From Flavobacteriaceae bacterium (GTDB lineage Bacteria > Bacteroidota > Bacteroidia > Flavobacteriales > Weeksellaceae): a stretch of 37,903 nt of DNA. A program made the translations under genes and the position numbers. The notes beneath the pieces are model-generated. The model made no database searches and was not told where the DNA came from. It saw only the letters and a list, made by a program, of their open reading frames with translations. The stretch spans positions 1-37,903 of the forward strand of contig JAUMXI010000014.1 in NCBI GenBank assembly GCA_030529185.1, read 5' to 3'. Below, in pieces: positions 7,637 through 15,046 of this stretch (the stretch's first letter is position 1; the number at the start of each line of letters is the position of its first letter).

Positions 7637-8673
7637 TGATGAATAAAATCAAAATAACCACTCTATCTCCTTTGTGTATAGGGAGTGGTGGCGTTATGAA
7701 TAGTATAACGGATTATATTATAGAGGGTAAAAAGTTTCATTATGTTGATAAGCAGTTTGTTGCTAATAAATTGGCAGAAGATGATGCTTTAATGGATAGG
7801 TATATACAAGGAGTAGCCAATGGAATGGATAATAATACAACGATTTTCAACCTTAAAGATTTTTTGAAAAATTCTTTAAGACTTCATCCAAAGGAGTATA
7901 TACGAGATACGGTAGATATTTTGAAAGTAGAGGGTAAAAAAGAAGTGAATAACATCATCAAAGATGCTAAACATCGCCCTTATATACCAGGAAGCACACT
8001 AAAGGGAGCGATAAAAACAGCTTTCTTGTATGATTGGTTATTGAAAGAACATAATAATTTTAATGTTTTTGATAATCAATTAGATGAGCAACTAAAAAAA
8101 TATAACATATCTATTCACGATACCAATTCTATAGACACTTCTCATTGTAATATATTGGAAACTAAACGATTGAATTTAATTAGTGGGAACTATACTATTT
8201 CTCAAACCTGGGAAGCCGTTGTAGAAAACTCCTCCTTTAATACAGAAATTTGGAATTTGAAATATAATGATAGAGAAAATGAAAAATCCTATAATTGGGA
8301 GGAGTTTTGTAGAATAATTAATCAATTCACCAAAGACCAAAACATTAGAGAACGGGATATTCTAGAAAACTTGGGAGAGGAATTGGATGATGGATTGAAC
8401 AATTCATTGCTTGACTTCTACGCAGATATGAATGATACTATTGTGGATAATCCTAAAACGGCGTTTCTAAGAATAGGAAGTGGCAAAGGTTATTATCATA
8501 ACTCTGTGGGATTGGCTTTGTATAAAAAAGATAAAAATAGATTTTTAGAGTTCTTAAAGAAAAATAAAGTGGTAAAAAGAAATCATAGTGATGTTGAAAA
8601 ATTTCCTATTACTCGCCCAGTAGAAATTGCTAATACAAAGCCTCTGGGCTTAATAAAAATTGAACTAAAATAA
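7636..8673 (+). CDS. csm5: Csm5, complex-capping subunit
   Basis: 345 residues (start ATG 7636 overlapping the csm4 stop; ATG 7639 is equally possible). RAMP-type motifs: LCIGSG near the start, YIPGSTLKGAIKTAF around residues 115-130 and the glycine loop FLRIGSGKGYYH near 280. Csm5 caps the complex at the crRNA 3' end and helps maturation. Low Lys/Arg density in the central acidic insert (ENLGEELDDG) is the only oddity I see. Last of the core csm genes; only 6 nt precede the next start. Confidence 0.92.
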   Translation: MMNKIKITTLSPLCIGSGGVMNSITDYIIEGKKFHYVDKQFVANKLAEDDALMDRYIQGVANGMDNNTTIFNLKDFLKNSLRLHPKEYIRDTVDILKVEGKKEVNNIIKDAKHRPYIPGSTLKGAIKTAFLYDWLLKEHNNFNVFDNQLDEQLKKYNISIHDTNSIDTSHCNILETKRLNLISGNYTISQTWEAVVENSSFNTEIWNLKYNDRENEKSYNWEEFCRIINQFTKDQNIRERDILENLGEELDDGLNNSLLDFYADMNDTIVDNPKTAFLRIGSGKGYYHNSVGLALYKKDKNRFLEFLKKNKVVKRNHSDVEKFPITRPVEIANTKPLGLIKIELK

Positions 8674-8679
8674 CTAAAT

Positions 8680-9730
8680 ATGAAAAAAAATCTGATTGTA
8701 ATTTTGGTAAGTGAGCAGACCATTCCTAATGTTCTTTTCATCAAATAATGATGAGGTCTTGATGATTTCCACAGAAAAAATGGAAAAGCAAAATAAAAAC
8801 ATTAAAGAAGCTTTGAAAAATGCTTACAACTTCAAAAATATTACTATTAATCCTTTTGATGTTGAGGATATTAGAAATAAATTGAAAGACTTTAATTTTG
8901 AGGAGTATGATGAAAAAATCATTAATATTACGGGAGGAACCAAACTTATGTCCATAGAAGTTTATAGTTTTTTCTCTCGTAAGTTTGAAAATCCTAAAAT
9001 ATATTATGTAGATAAGAATCATTTCATTCCGATACTTCCTTCTTTGGAAAAACAAGAATTTAAGTCCAGTGTTTCCATTTCAGATTATTTTAAAGCCTAT
9101 GGTTTTAAGATTAATTCGTCTCAATCACTTGTAGAAAAAAAGAAGACTTATGAATTTTTTGATTGGTTTATTAATGATAAAACGGATAGTGATTATGCGG
9201 TAATTAATGATTTGCAAAAGATTAGAAATAGTTTGAAGAAGAATGCAATAAATATTGACGAAGTAGAGGGATTAAAATCTCTTCTTTCTAAAATAGAATT
9301 ATTTGATAATCAAGATAGTATTACTAAAAAACAGATAAAATACCTCACAGGAGATTGGTTTGAAGAATATGTATATCATAAAATAAAAGAGAAAGTAGAT
9401 GTACAAGAAATTTTTTGTGGCTTAGAAATTAAAAGCACTGTTGGAAATGAACTTGATGTAGTGTTTTTGAAAGATAATCAATTGTATGTAATAGAATGTA
9501 AAACATTTATAAAAAACGAAGTGGTTAGAGGTTTGGAAACCAATACTATATATAAATCAGATAGTATAAAGAATGATTTGGGCTTATTTGCTAAATCTAT
9601 AATAGTGACGCTTAATAAGAAAAGAGAGATTAATGAATCTCATTTTGAAAGAGCGAAAGAAAATAATATCAAATTCTTAACATTAGAAGATTTTCAAGAT
9701 GATGCTTTTATTGATAAATTATTCGTATAA
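8680..9730 (+). pseudogene. card1: Card1/Can2-type CARF nuclease (DUF1887), frameshifted near the N-terminus
   Basis: The frame from ATG 8680 reads MKKNLIVILVSEQTIPNVLF then IK and meets two stops at 8749-8754; this is the first CARF strand and ligand-loop motif (VSEQTIPN) of Card1-like proteins. The family continues with DEVLMISTEKME, found here in the next frame from about 8753. That second frame is open to 9730 (339 residues from GTG 8711, or ATG 8729) and carries NITGGTKLMS of the CARF domain plus the PD-(D/E)xK nuclease core (GNELDVVF, then IECKTF, ECK codons 9494-9502). One extra base or a two-base loss around 8745-8752 would explain the break. Known relatives cut single-stranded nucleic acid when cyclic tetra-adenylate binds. 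A start at 8711/8729 would yield an incomplete CARF. Sequencing error is possible. Confidence 0.75.
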
Positions 9731-10086
9731 TGCTTATTAATCTTACTAATCATTTGGTTGAGTTTTGGGAAAGGCAACAATTAGAAACTGCCAAAAGAGA
9801 TTTTGGAGAAGTTGTAGATATGCCTTTCCCATACATTGACCCTAGGGCTACGGAAAAAGAAATCCAAGGTTTGGCAGAGCAATATCATACCGCCATCATT
9901 CACCAATATGGCAAAAATGCAGTGGTGCATCTTATGGGGGAGATGTGCTTTTGTTTTGCCTTGCTCAAATTATTGCAAAAATCAAAAATAAGAACAGTGG
10001 CATCTACTACCGAGAGAATCGTGGAACAAAACCAAAATACCAAAAATGTAATTTTCAATTTTGTGAAATTCCGAGATTATATTTAA
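9730..10086 (+). CDS. Small unrecognised protein in the type III operon (candidate cOA-handling factor)
   Basis: 118 residues; the ATG overlaps the card1 stop by one base and 12 nt separate it from cas1. Striking segments are LINLTNHLVEFW at the start, EVVDMPFPYIDP, VVHLMGEMCFCFALLKLL, VASTTER and FVKFRDYI at the end. The pattern of short strands, each followed by a helix, and the Thr/Ser/Arg-rich ASTTER loop would fit a small Rossmann-like (CARF-like) fold. Its size and place beside a cyclic-oligoadenylate effector resemble small ring nucleases such as the Csx15/Csx16/Csx20 group, but I cannot assign it to any of them. It could also regulate Card1 by direct binding. Membership of the CRISPR operon is clear; function is inference. 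Confidence 0.6.
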   Translation: MLINLTNHLVEFWERQQLETAKRDFGEVVDMPFPYIDPRATEKEIQGLAEQYHTAIIHQYGKNAVVHLMGEMCFCFALLKLLQKSKIRTVASTTERIVEQNQNTKNVIFNFVKFRDYI

Positions 10087-10098
10087 ATCATCAAGGAA

Positions 10099-11103
10099 AT
10101 GAAAACTTCTTACTATATATTTAGTCCAGGGAGGTTGTCAAGAAAAGATAATTCTATATTTTTCAGTAGAATAGACCAAGAAACGAAAGAAGAAAAACAG
10201 AGGTTTCTCCCCATAGAGAACACCAAAAACCTGTACTGCTTTGGTCATTTAGATATTAATTCAGAATTGCTCACTTTTTTGGGAAAGAAGGGGGTGAGTT
10301 TTCATTTCTTTGATTTTTACGAGCATTATTCGGGTAGTTTTTTACCTCCTAAATCTATACTTAGTGGAGATTGCGTCATTAAGCAATCTGCGTTTTACCA
10401 AGATTATTTACAAAGGCTCTGGCTGGCAAAAAGATTTGTAATGGGAGCTACCAAGAATATGTATAAAAACCTAAAATACTACCTAAGGCGAGGTAAAGAC
10501 ATTGCCGAGAGCATCGCTAAAATAGAGACTTTATACCCTAAGATTAAAACCCTCAATCGCGTTCAAGAATTATTAGGAATTGAGGGCAATATAAGAGCTG
10601 TATATTACTCTTCTTTCAATGCCATTCTGAATGATTTTTCTTTAGAAAAAAGAATAAAACACCCTCCAAAGGACGAAATCAATAGCCTTATCTCTTTTCT
10701 TAATATGCTGTGCTATACTTTATGCCTAGATATGCTCTACCAAACCCCTATGAATACTACCATTGGCTACCTACACGAGCCGAGCGATAGGAGGCATTCT
10801 CTGGCTCTTGATATTGCTGAGGTCTTCAAACCTGTTTTGGTAGATAGGCTCATTTTTACACTGATTAATAAGAAGATGATTCAGAAAAGCGATTTTCAAA
10901 CTCTGGGTGATAGAATCATTATTAAAAACCAAGCCAAGAAGAAAATCGTAAAATCTTGGGACGAAAAACTAAAGGAAACCTTTTATCATAGGGATATCCA
11001 GAAGCAGATTTCCTACCGTACATTAGTGCTGAAAGAGTGCCATAAGCTCTATAAGCACATTCAGAAGGAGGTGCCTTATCGTCCGTTTGAAATTTGGTGG
11101 TAA
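10099..11103 (+). CDS. cas1: Cas1 spacer-integration endonuclease
   Basis: 334 residues, normal length. The N-terminal beta domain opens with YYIFSPGRLSRKDNSIFF. In the helical catalytic domain the metal ligands are visible: Glu162 in GIEGNIRAVYY, His226 in GYLHEPSDRRHSLALDIAEV and Asp238 (with Glu241) in the same motif, so integrase activity looks intact. With Cas2 it inserts new spacers at the leader end. It overlaps the longest cas2 reading frame but not the chosen cas2 start, which lies 13 nt after its stop. No reverse transcriptase is fused or adjacent. Confidence 0.95.
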   Translation: MKTSYYIFSPGRLSRKDNSIFFSRIDQETKEEKQRFLPIENTKNLYCFGHLDINSELLTFLGKKGVSFHFFDFYEHYSGSFLPPKSILSGDCVIKQSAFYQDYLQRLWLAKRFVMGATKNMYKNLKYYLRRGKDIAESIAKIETLYPKIKTLNRVQELLGIEGNIRAVYYSSFNAILNDFSLEKRIKHPPKDEINSLISFLNMLCYTLCLDMLYQTPMNTTIGYLHEPSDRRHSLALDIAEVFKPVLVDRLIFTLINKKMIQKSDFQTLGDRIIIKNQAKKKIVKSWDEKLKETFYHRDIQKQISYRTLVLKECHKLYKHIQKEVPYRPFEIWW

Positions 11104-11116
11104 AAAAAATAAAACA

Positions 11117-11380
11117 ATGCATATTATTTTAATGTATGATATTTCTGGTAAAAATGTAGTAAAAATGCTAAAATTATGCAGGAGATACCTCAATTGGATA
11201 CAAAACAGCGTATTTGAGGGAGAGATAAGCGAGGCACAGCTTAAGGATTTGATGGCGGAGGCGATGAAACTAATAGACAAAGAAAAAGACAGCCTGATTA
11301 TTTTCAAGATAAGGCAGGAGAAGTGGCTCTACAAGGAGGTTTTGGGCAAGGAGGTGGATACTATGGGGAATATCTTGTAG
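11117..11380 (+). CDS. cas2: Cas2 adaptation subunit
   Basis: 87 residues from ATG 11117; the longer frame from 11087 would overlap cas1 and prepend a basic non-family stretch. The ferredoxin-like strand MHIILMYDIS carries the conserved Asp8, followed by RRYLNWIQNSVFEGEIS, the typical Cas2 helix-strand. It bridges two Cas1 dimers in the integration complex. It is the last gene of the operon and lies 215 nt before the first repeat, in the same orientation. Confidence 0.94.
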   Translation: MHIILMYDISGKNVVKMLKLCRRYLNWIQNSVFEGEISEAQLKDLMAEAMKLIDKEKDSLIIFKIRQEKWLYKEVLGKEVDTMGNIL

Positions 11381-11470
11381 TCACCAAAGTCGTCTATCCC
11401 ATTCATTTTTATAAAAAAGATTGCACGATATGAAGTTTTTATAATAAAATATACTGATTATCAATGATTT

Positions 11471-11523
11471 AAAAAGTCGTCTAACCCCCTATGTTTTTAA
11501 GGTTTTGGAGACCGACGACTTTT
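11471..11523. repeat. Inverted repeat in the leader (AAAAGTCGTC / GACGACTTTT)
   Basis: Ten-base exact arms (11472-11481 and 11514-11523) enclose 32 nt, part of which can extend the pairing (TAACC with GGTT). It could be the cas-operon terminator or a leader element read by the adaptation machinery. The same GTCGTC core recurs in the terminator-like hairpin behind the array. Confidence 0.55.
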
Positions 11524-11562
11524 CTCTCAAATTTTTCACAAAATTTTTGCCTATTTATTAGG

Positions 11563-11590
11563 TTTGAATGATATTTTTTTTCTAAATTTG
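11563..11590 (+). promoter_or_regulatory. Candidate promoter of the CRISPR array
   Basis: TTTG at 11563-11566 and TAAATTTG at 11583-11590 match the Bacteroidota -33 and -7 boxes with a slightly short spacer of 16 nt. Transcription would begin at or just inside the first repeat (11596). Confidence 0.5.
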
Positions 11591-11595
11591 CCACT

Positions 11596-13287
11596 ATATC
11601 AATCGCACCATTTAAGGAATTGAAACATTGCTGATGCTATTAATGCTGACATATCTATTCATATCAATCGCACCATTTAAGGAATTGAAACACTGGTGTG
11701 AGTTATTATAACTGCGTCCTCTGAGAAAATATCAATCGCACCATTTAAGGAATTGAAACAAGAGGAGAGTTCGTAGATAACTCTCCTACTATAAAATATC
11801 AATCGCACCATTTAAGGAATTGAAACTTTCATATCGTATATAAATTATTTAATTAATGGGCATATCAATCGCACCATTTAAGGAATTGAAACGGGTAGTA
11901 GTATCCTGATACGCCCTCGCCAGCCTCCGATATCAATCGCACCATTTAAGGAATTGAAACTTTTAAAACCTTCTTCGCTGTCTTTCGTGATATAATATAT
12001 CAATCGCACCATTTAAGGAATTGAAACCCCTTCAGCTCAAAATTAGAAAACTCGGTATCCCAATATCAATCGCACCATTTAAGGAATTGAAACTCTGAGT
12101 CCCTAAAACTTCAAACTTTTTCATATTGATATCAATCGCACCATTTAAGGAATTGAAACTAATTTACGACTCCGTCTTTTTCAATAACTGCAGCGATATC
12201 AATCGCACCATTTAAGGAATTGAAACGGAAAAGCCCAGTAATTTACGACTCCGTCTTTTTCAATATCAATCGCACCATTTAAGGAATTGAAACTTGAGTA
12301 AAGGGTTCGTTTTCATATATGATTGACCATATCAATCGCACCATTTAAGGAATTGAAACACCTGCAAAAATCCCGTTGTAAATAGTTTTAGTTGATATCA
12401 ATCGCACCATTTAAGGAATTGAAACTAATATAGTTTCGTTTTATACCTCCAGAACCCTCCATATCAATCGCACCATTTAAGGAATTGAAACCCATCATGT
12501 TAGGCTGAAGATTTTTGTTATAATACCTATATCAATCGCACCATTTAAGGAATTGAAACTTTCATGTCCTTCTTCAAACTCTTCTTTAAAACTATATCAA
12601 TCGCACCATTTAAGGAATTGAAACTATAGCCCTGAGCCTCAAGACCCTCCTTAAACGCCATATCAATCGCACCATTTAAGGAATTGAAACAGTGAGAGCA
12701 TCCCTCTCTTCTTTACTAATATACCTTATATCAATCGCACCATTTAAGGAATTGAAACGATCTATCACATACTCCTTAACCGCTATGGTTAAGATATCAA
12801 TCGCACCATTTAAGGAATTGAAACTCCTTCAAAAAGAAATCTACCTTTTTGATGTTATATATCAATCGCACCATTTAAGGAATTGAAACCGGGGCGTAGT
12901 GTATAAAGGTCTCATAATATATAAAATATCAATCGCACCATTTAAGGAATTGAAACACCAAAAGGGAGCACCAATAAAGCAACGACTGAAAATATCAATC
13001 GCACCATTTAAGGAATTGAAACCCAAAATTCCGCATTTCTCACAGCACAATGATATATATCAATCGCACCATTTAAGGAATTGAAACTCGTTCTTCTTCC
13101 CTAAAAGATACCCCGATACATCATATCAATCGCACCATTTAAGGAATTGAAACTCTTTCTGTAAAGGATAATAAGTCTGCCAAGAGTATATATCAATCGC
13201 ACCATTTAAGGAATTGAAACCCTTGTTCAAGGGCATGTTTGATACATTTTTTCAACATATCAATCGCACCATTTAAGGAATTAAAGG
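11596..13287 (+). CRISPR. CRISPR array: 26 repeats of 31 nt, 25 spacers of 34-37 nt
   Basis: The repeat runs from ATATCAATCG through CACCATTTAAGG to AATTGAAAC. The first 25 copies are identical; repeat 26 (13257-13287) ends in ATTAAAGG where the others have ATTGAAAC, marking the leader-distal end. The 3' ATTGAAAC is the usual 8-nt crRNA tag for Cas6-processed type III and I-B arrays. Spacer lengths all lie between 34 and 37. Spacers 9 (12160-12195) and 10 (12227-12262) share 24 nt. Spacer 3 (11760-11795) contains a 9-bp hairpin. Absence of repeat decay and the intact cas1/cas2 suggest recent activity. Short ORFs running through the array are only translations of the repeat. Confidence 0.99.
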
Positions 13288-13307
13288 CTTTGACAAAGTG
13301 CTATTAA

Positions 13308-13350
13308 AAAAGTCGTCTTATAAAATATAAGGTGGCTTTTGTTTTTTTTA
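13308..13350 (+). terminator. Hairpin terminator behind the CRISPR array
   Basis: A 15-bp stem (13308-13322 with 13326-13340, several G-U pairs) closes a 3-nt AAA loop and is followed by a run of T. It starts with AAAAGTCGTCTTATA, resembling the inverted repeat in the leader. It should end the array transcript 20 nt after the last repeat. Confidence 0.75.
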
Positions 13351-13378
13351 TAAAATGATAATTCTTAATTTAAATGTT

Positions 13379-13386
13379 TATATTTG
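13379..13386 (+). promoter_or_regulatory. Candidate -7 box (TATATTTG) for the nucleoid-associated protein gene
   Basis: Matches TAnnTTTG and lies 19 nt before the ATG at 13406, behind the array terminator. No clear -33 box at the expected distance. Confidence 0.4.
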
Positions 13387-13405
13387 TCGTTTAAATTGAG
13401 TGCAG

Positions 13406-14428
13406 ATGTTTTCAAAAATTATTATACATAGGGTTGGGAACAAGGTCAATCAGGAGGGGGTGTTTCTCTCTTCGCAGGAATTGGAGTTGGGGGAAGAGAT
13501 GAAAGAAGAGTTAGAGGAATTCTTTTTGAGTGCCTTTAAATCAGAGGAGCAGTTTCAGTTTTACAGCGAATCTTATCTGGCGAATAATCCTATTTATAGC
13601 TCGGTTTCGGAAATTTTTGAGGACAAAGAAAAATTCCAATGGGAGAGCGAAAATATTGCCAAGCATTTATTTGAAGTAGCGGAAAACCCTCGTGTGCAGG
13701 GGGGAGAGCTTTTCGTGGTTTATTTTGAAGGCGAAGAAACAGAGGCAGGGAAAATTGACTCTATTGGGATTTTTAAAATGGAGAAAAAATTGCCTTTTTT
13801 GAAAATTAACGCCAACGAAGAAGACAATTATCATCTGGAAAAAGACTTTGGAATAGGGCTTTCCAAATTGGATAAAGGGGCGATAATCTACAACAATAGC
13901 AAGGAAACGGGCTATGTGGTTTCGGCGGTGGATAACAACAAAAATGGGGATATGTATTATTGGTTTGAGGATTTTCTAAAAATCCGTCAGCGAGATGATG
14001 ATTTTTTCCATACGCAGGAAACGCTTTCGGTGTATAAGGATTTTATTACCCAAAGATTGCCAGAGGAATACGAAGATGTTTCTAAAGCTGACCAAGCCGA
14101 TTTTCTCAACAAATCCATTAATTTTTTTAAGGAGAAGGAAAGTTTTAATTTTGAGGAATTTACCAATGAGGTTTTTGATGGAAATGAAGACCTTGCGGAA
14201 AGTTTTACAAACTTTAAAACTGATTACGAGCAGGAAACACAAATGTCCATTTCGGAGGACTTCGCCATCAATTCCTCAGCGGTGAAGAAGCAACAGCGAT
14301 ACTTTAAATCCGTCATCAAATTAGATAAGAATTTTCATATTTATGTTCATGGCGACCGAAAAAAGATTGAAACAGGGCGAGATGAAAAAGGGAAATACTA
14401 TCGCCTTTATTTTGATGAGGAAATGTAA
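13406..14428 (+). CDS. 37-kDa nucleoid-associated protein family (NdpA/YejK-like)
   Basis: 340 residues from ATG 13406; GTG 13400 is in frame two codons earlier. Features of the family: an N-terminal IIIHRVGNK strand, a long acidic middle, LSKLDKGAIIYN near residue 150-160 and a C-terminal region with FAINSSAVKKQQRYFKSVIK, followed by an Ig-like ending (FHIYVHGDRKKIE). Members bind DNA or the nucleoid and are often found beside mobile or defence genes, though the biochemical role in this phylum is not settled. It stands alone between the array terminator and ruvA, with AGGAGG near 14431 as the ribosome site for ruvA. Confidence 0.8.
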   Translation: MFSKIIIHRVGNKVNQEGVFLSSQELELGEEMKEELEEFFLSAFKSEEQFQFYSESYLANNPIYSSVSEIFEDKEKFQWESENIAKHLFEVAENPRVQGGELFVVYFEGEETEAGKIDSIGIFKMEKKLPFLKINANEEDNYHLEKDFGIGLSKLDKGAIIYNNSKETGYVVSAVDNNKNGDMYYWFEDFLKIRQRDDDFFHTQETLSVYKDFITQRLPEEYEDVSKADQADFLNKSINFFKEKESFNFEEFTNEVFDGNEDLAESFTNFKTDYEQETQMSISEDFAINSSAVKKQQRYFKSVIKLDKNFHIYVHGDRKKIETGRDEKGKYYRLYFDEEM

Positions 14429-14459
14429 TAGGAGGTAATTTTAAAATATTAATTTAAAG

Positions 14460-15044
14460 ATGATTTTTTATCTAAAAGGCATTGTTCAGGAGCTTTCTCC
14501 CACTTATGTAGTGGTGGAGGTGGCTGGTGTGGGCTATTATGTAGGCATTAGTTTGCAAACTTCTCAAAAATTAACTTTGGGGAAAGAGTGCATCCTCTAC
14601 ACACAACCCATTATTCGGGAAGATGCCCATTTGCTTTTTGGCTTTTACGATAAATTAGAGAAAGAAATGTTCAACTTGCTGATTGGCGTGAATGGTGTGG
14701 GGGCGGTTTCTGCGATGATTTTACTTTCTTCCTTGGAGTTAAAGGAGATTTCTTCGGCGATTTTGTCGGGGAATAGTGGCGTTTTGCAAAAGGTAAAAGG
14801 AATCGGTGCGAAGACAGCCGAGCGAATCATCATAGACCTTCGAGATAAGGTGCAAAAGTTTGCTGGTGAGGGTGCCGAGCAGGTGGCATTTATAGATAAT
14901 AAAGTGAAAGAGGAAGCCCTCTCTGCATTGGAAGTGCTGGGCATTCCGAGAAAAACGAGTGAAAAACTGGCAGACAAGATTTTGAAACATCAGCCAGAGA
15001 TAAATATAGAAGAATTAGTAAAGCAAGTTTTAAAAAACATATAG
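14460..15044 (+). CDS. ruvA: RuvA, Holliday junction DNA helicase subunit
   Basis: 194 residues, standard length. N-terminal OB-fold begins MIFYLKGIVQELSPTYVVVEV; the central helix-hairpin-helix motifs appear as LIGVNGVGAVSAM and VKGIGAKTAERIIIDL; the C-terminal three-helix domain that touches RuvB starts near 145 (VKEEALSALEVLGI). RuvA holds the four-way junction for RuvB-driven branch migration. It is followed by sprA after 2 nt, an arrangement known in flavobacteria. Confidence 0.97.
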   Translation: MIFYLKGIVQELSPTYVVVEVAGVGYYVGISLQTSQKLTLGKECILYTQPIIREDAHLLFGFYDKLEKEMFNLLIGVNGVGAVSAMILLSSLELKEISSAILSGNSGVLQKVKGIGAKTAERIIIDLRDKVQKFAGEGAEQVAFIDNKVKEEALSALEVLGIPRKTSEKLADKILKHQPEINIEELVKQVLKNI

Positions 15045-15046
15045 TT

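Larger units (their letters stand above)
11381..11595 (+). promoter_or_regulatory. CRISPR leader
   Basis: Gene-free 215 nt between cas2 and the first repeat. It holds two copies of AAAGTCGTCTA (near 11387 and 11473), the second being the left arm of an inverted repeat (11472-11481 with 11514-11523), and an AT-rich end with a candidate promoter. The leader lies at this side because the opposite end of the array has the degenerate repeat. Confidence 0.75.

Noticed and set aside
8680-8754. A separate 24-residue peptide gene upstream of card1
   Set aside because: Its sequence is the conserved first strand and loop of Card1-like CARF domains, so it is part of that gene.
8711-9730. Reading the Card1-like gene as simply starting at GTG 8711
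   Set aside because: The sequence upstream in the other frame encodes the missing family N-terminus (VSEQTIPN), so a frameshift explains the data better than a native short start.
10099-11103. Reverse transcriptase-linked spacer acquisition from RNA
   Set aside because: The antisense spacer bias made this attractive, but no RT domain is fused to cas1 or present in the operon.
11087-11116. Extended cas2 start at 11087
   Set aside because: It overlaps cas1 and adds a basic stretch absent from Cas2 proteins; ATG 11117 gives the canonical MHIILMYDIS start.
12692-13084. Short ORFs through the CRISPR array (12692-12886, 12899-13084 and a minus-strand one at 12862-13050)
   Set aside because: They are translations of the repeat (recurring ISIAPFKELK) plus spacers, with no start signals.
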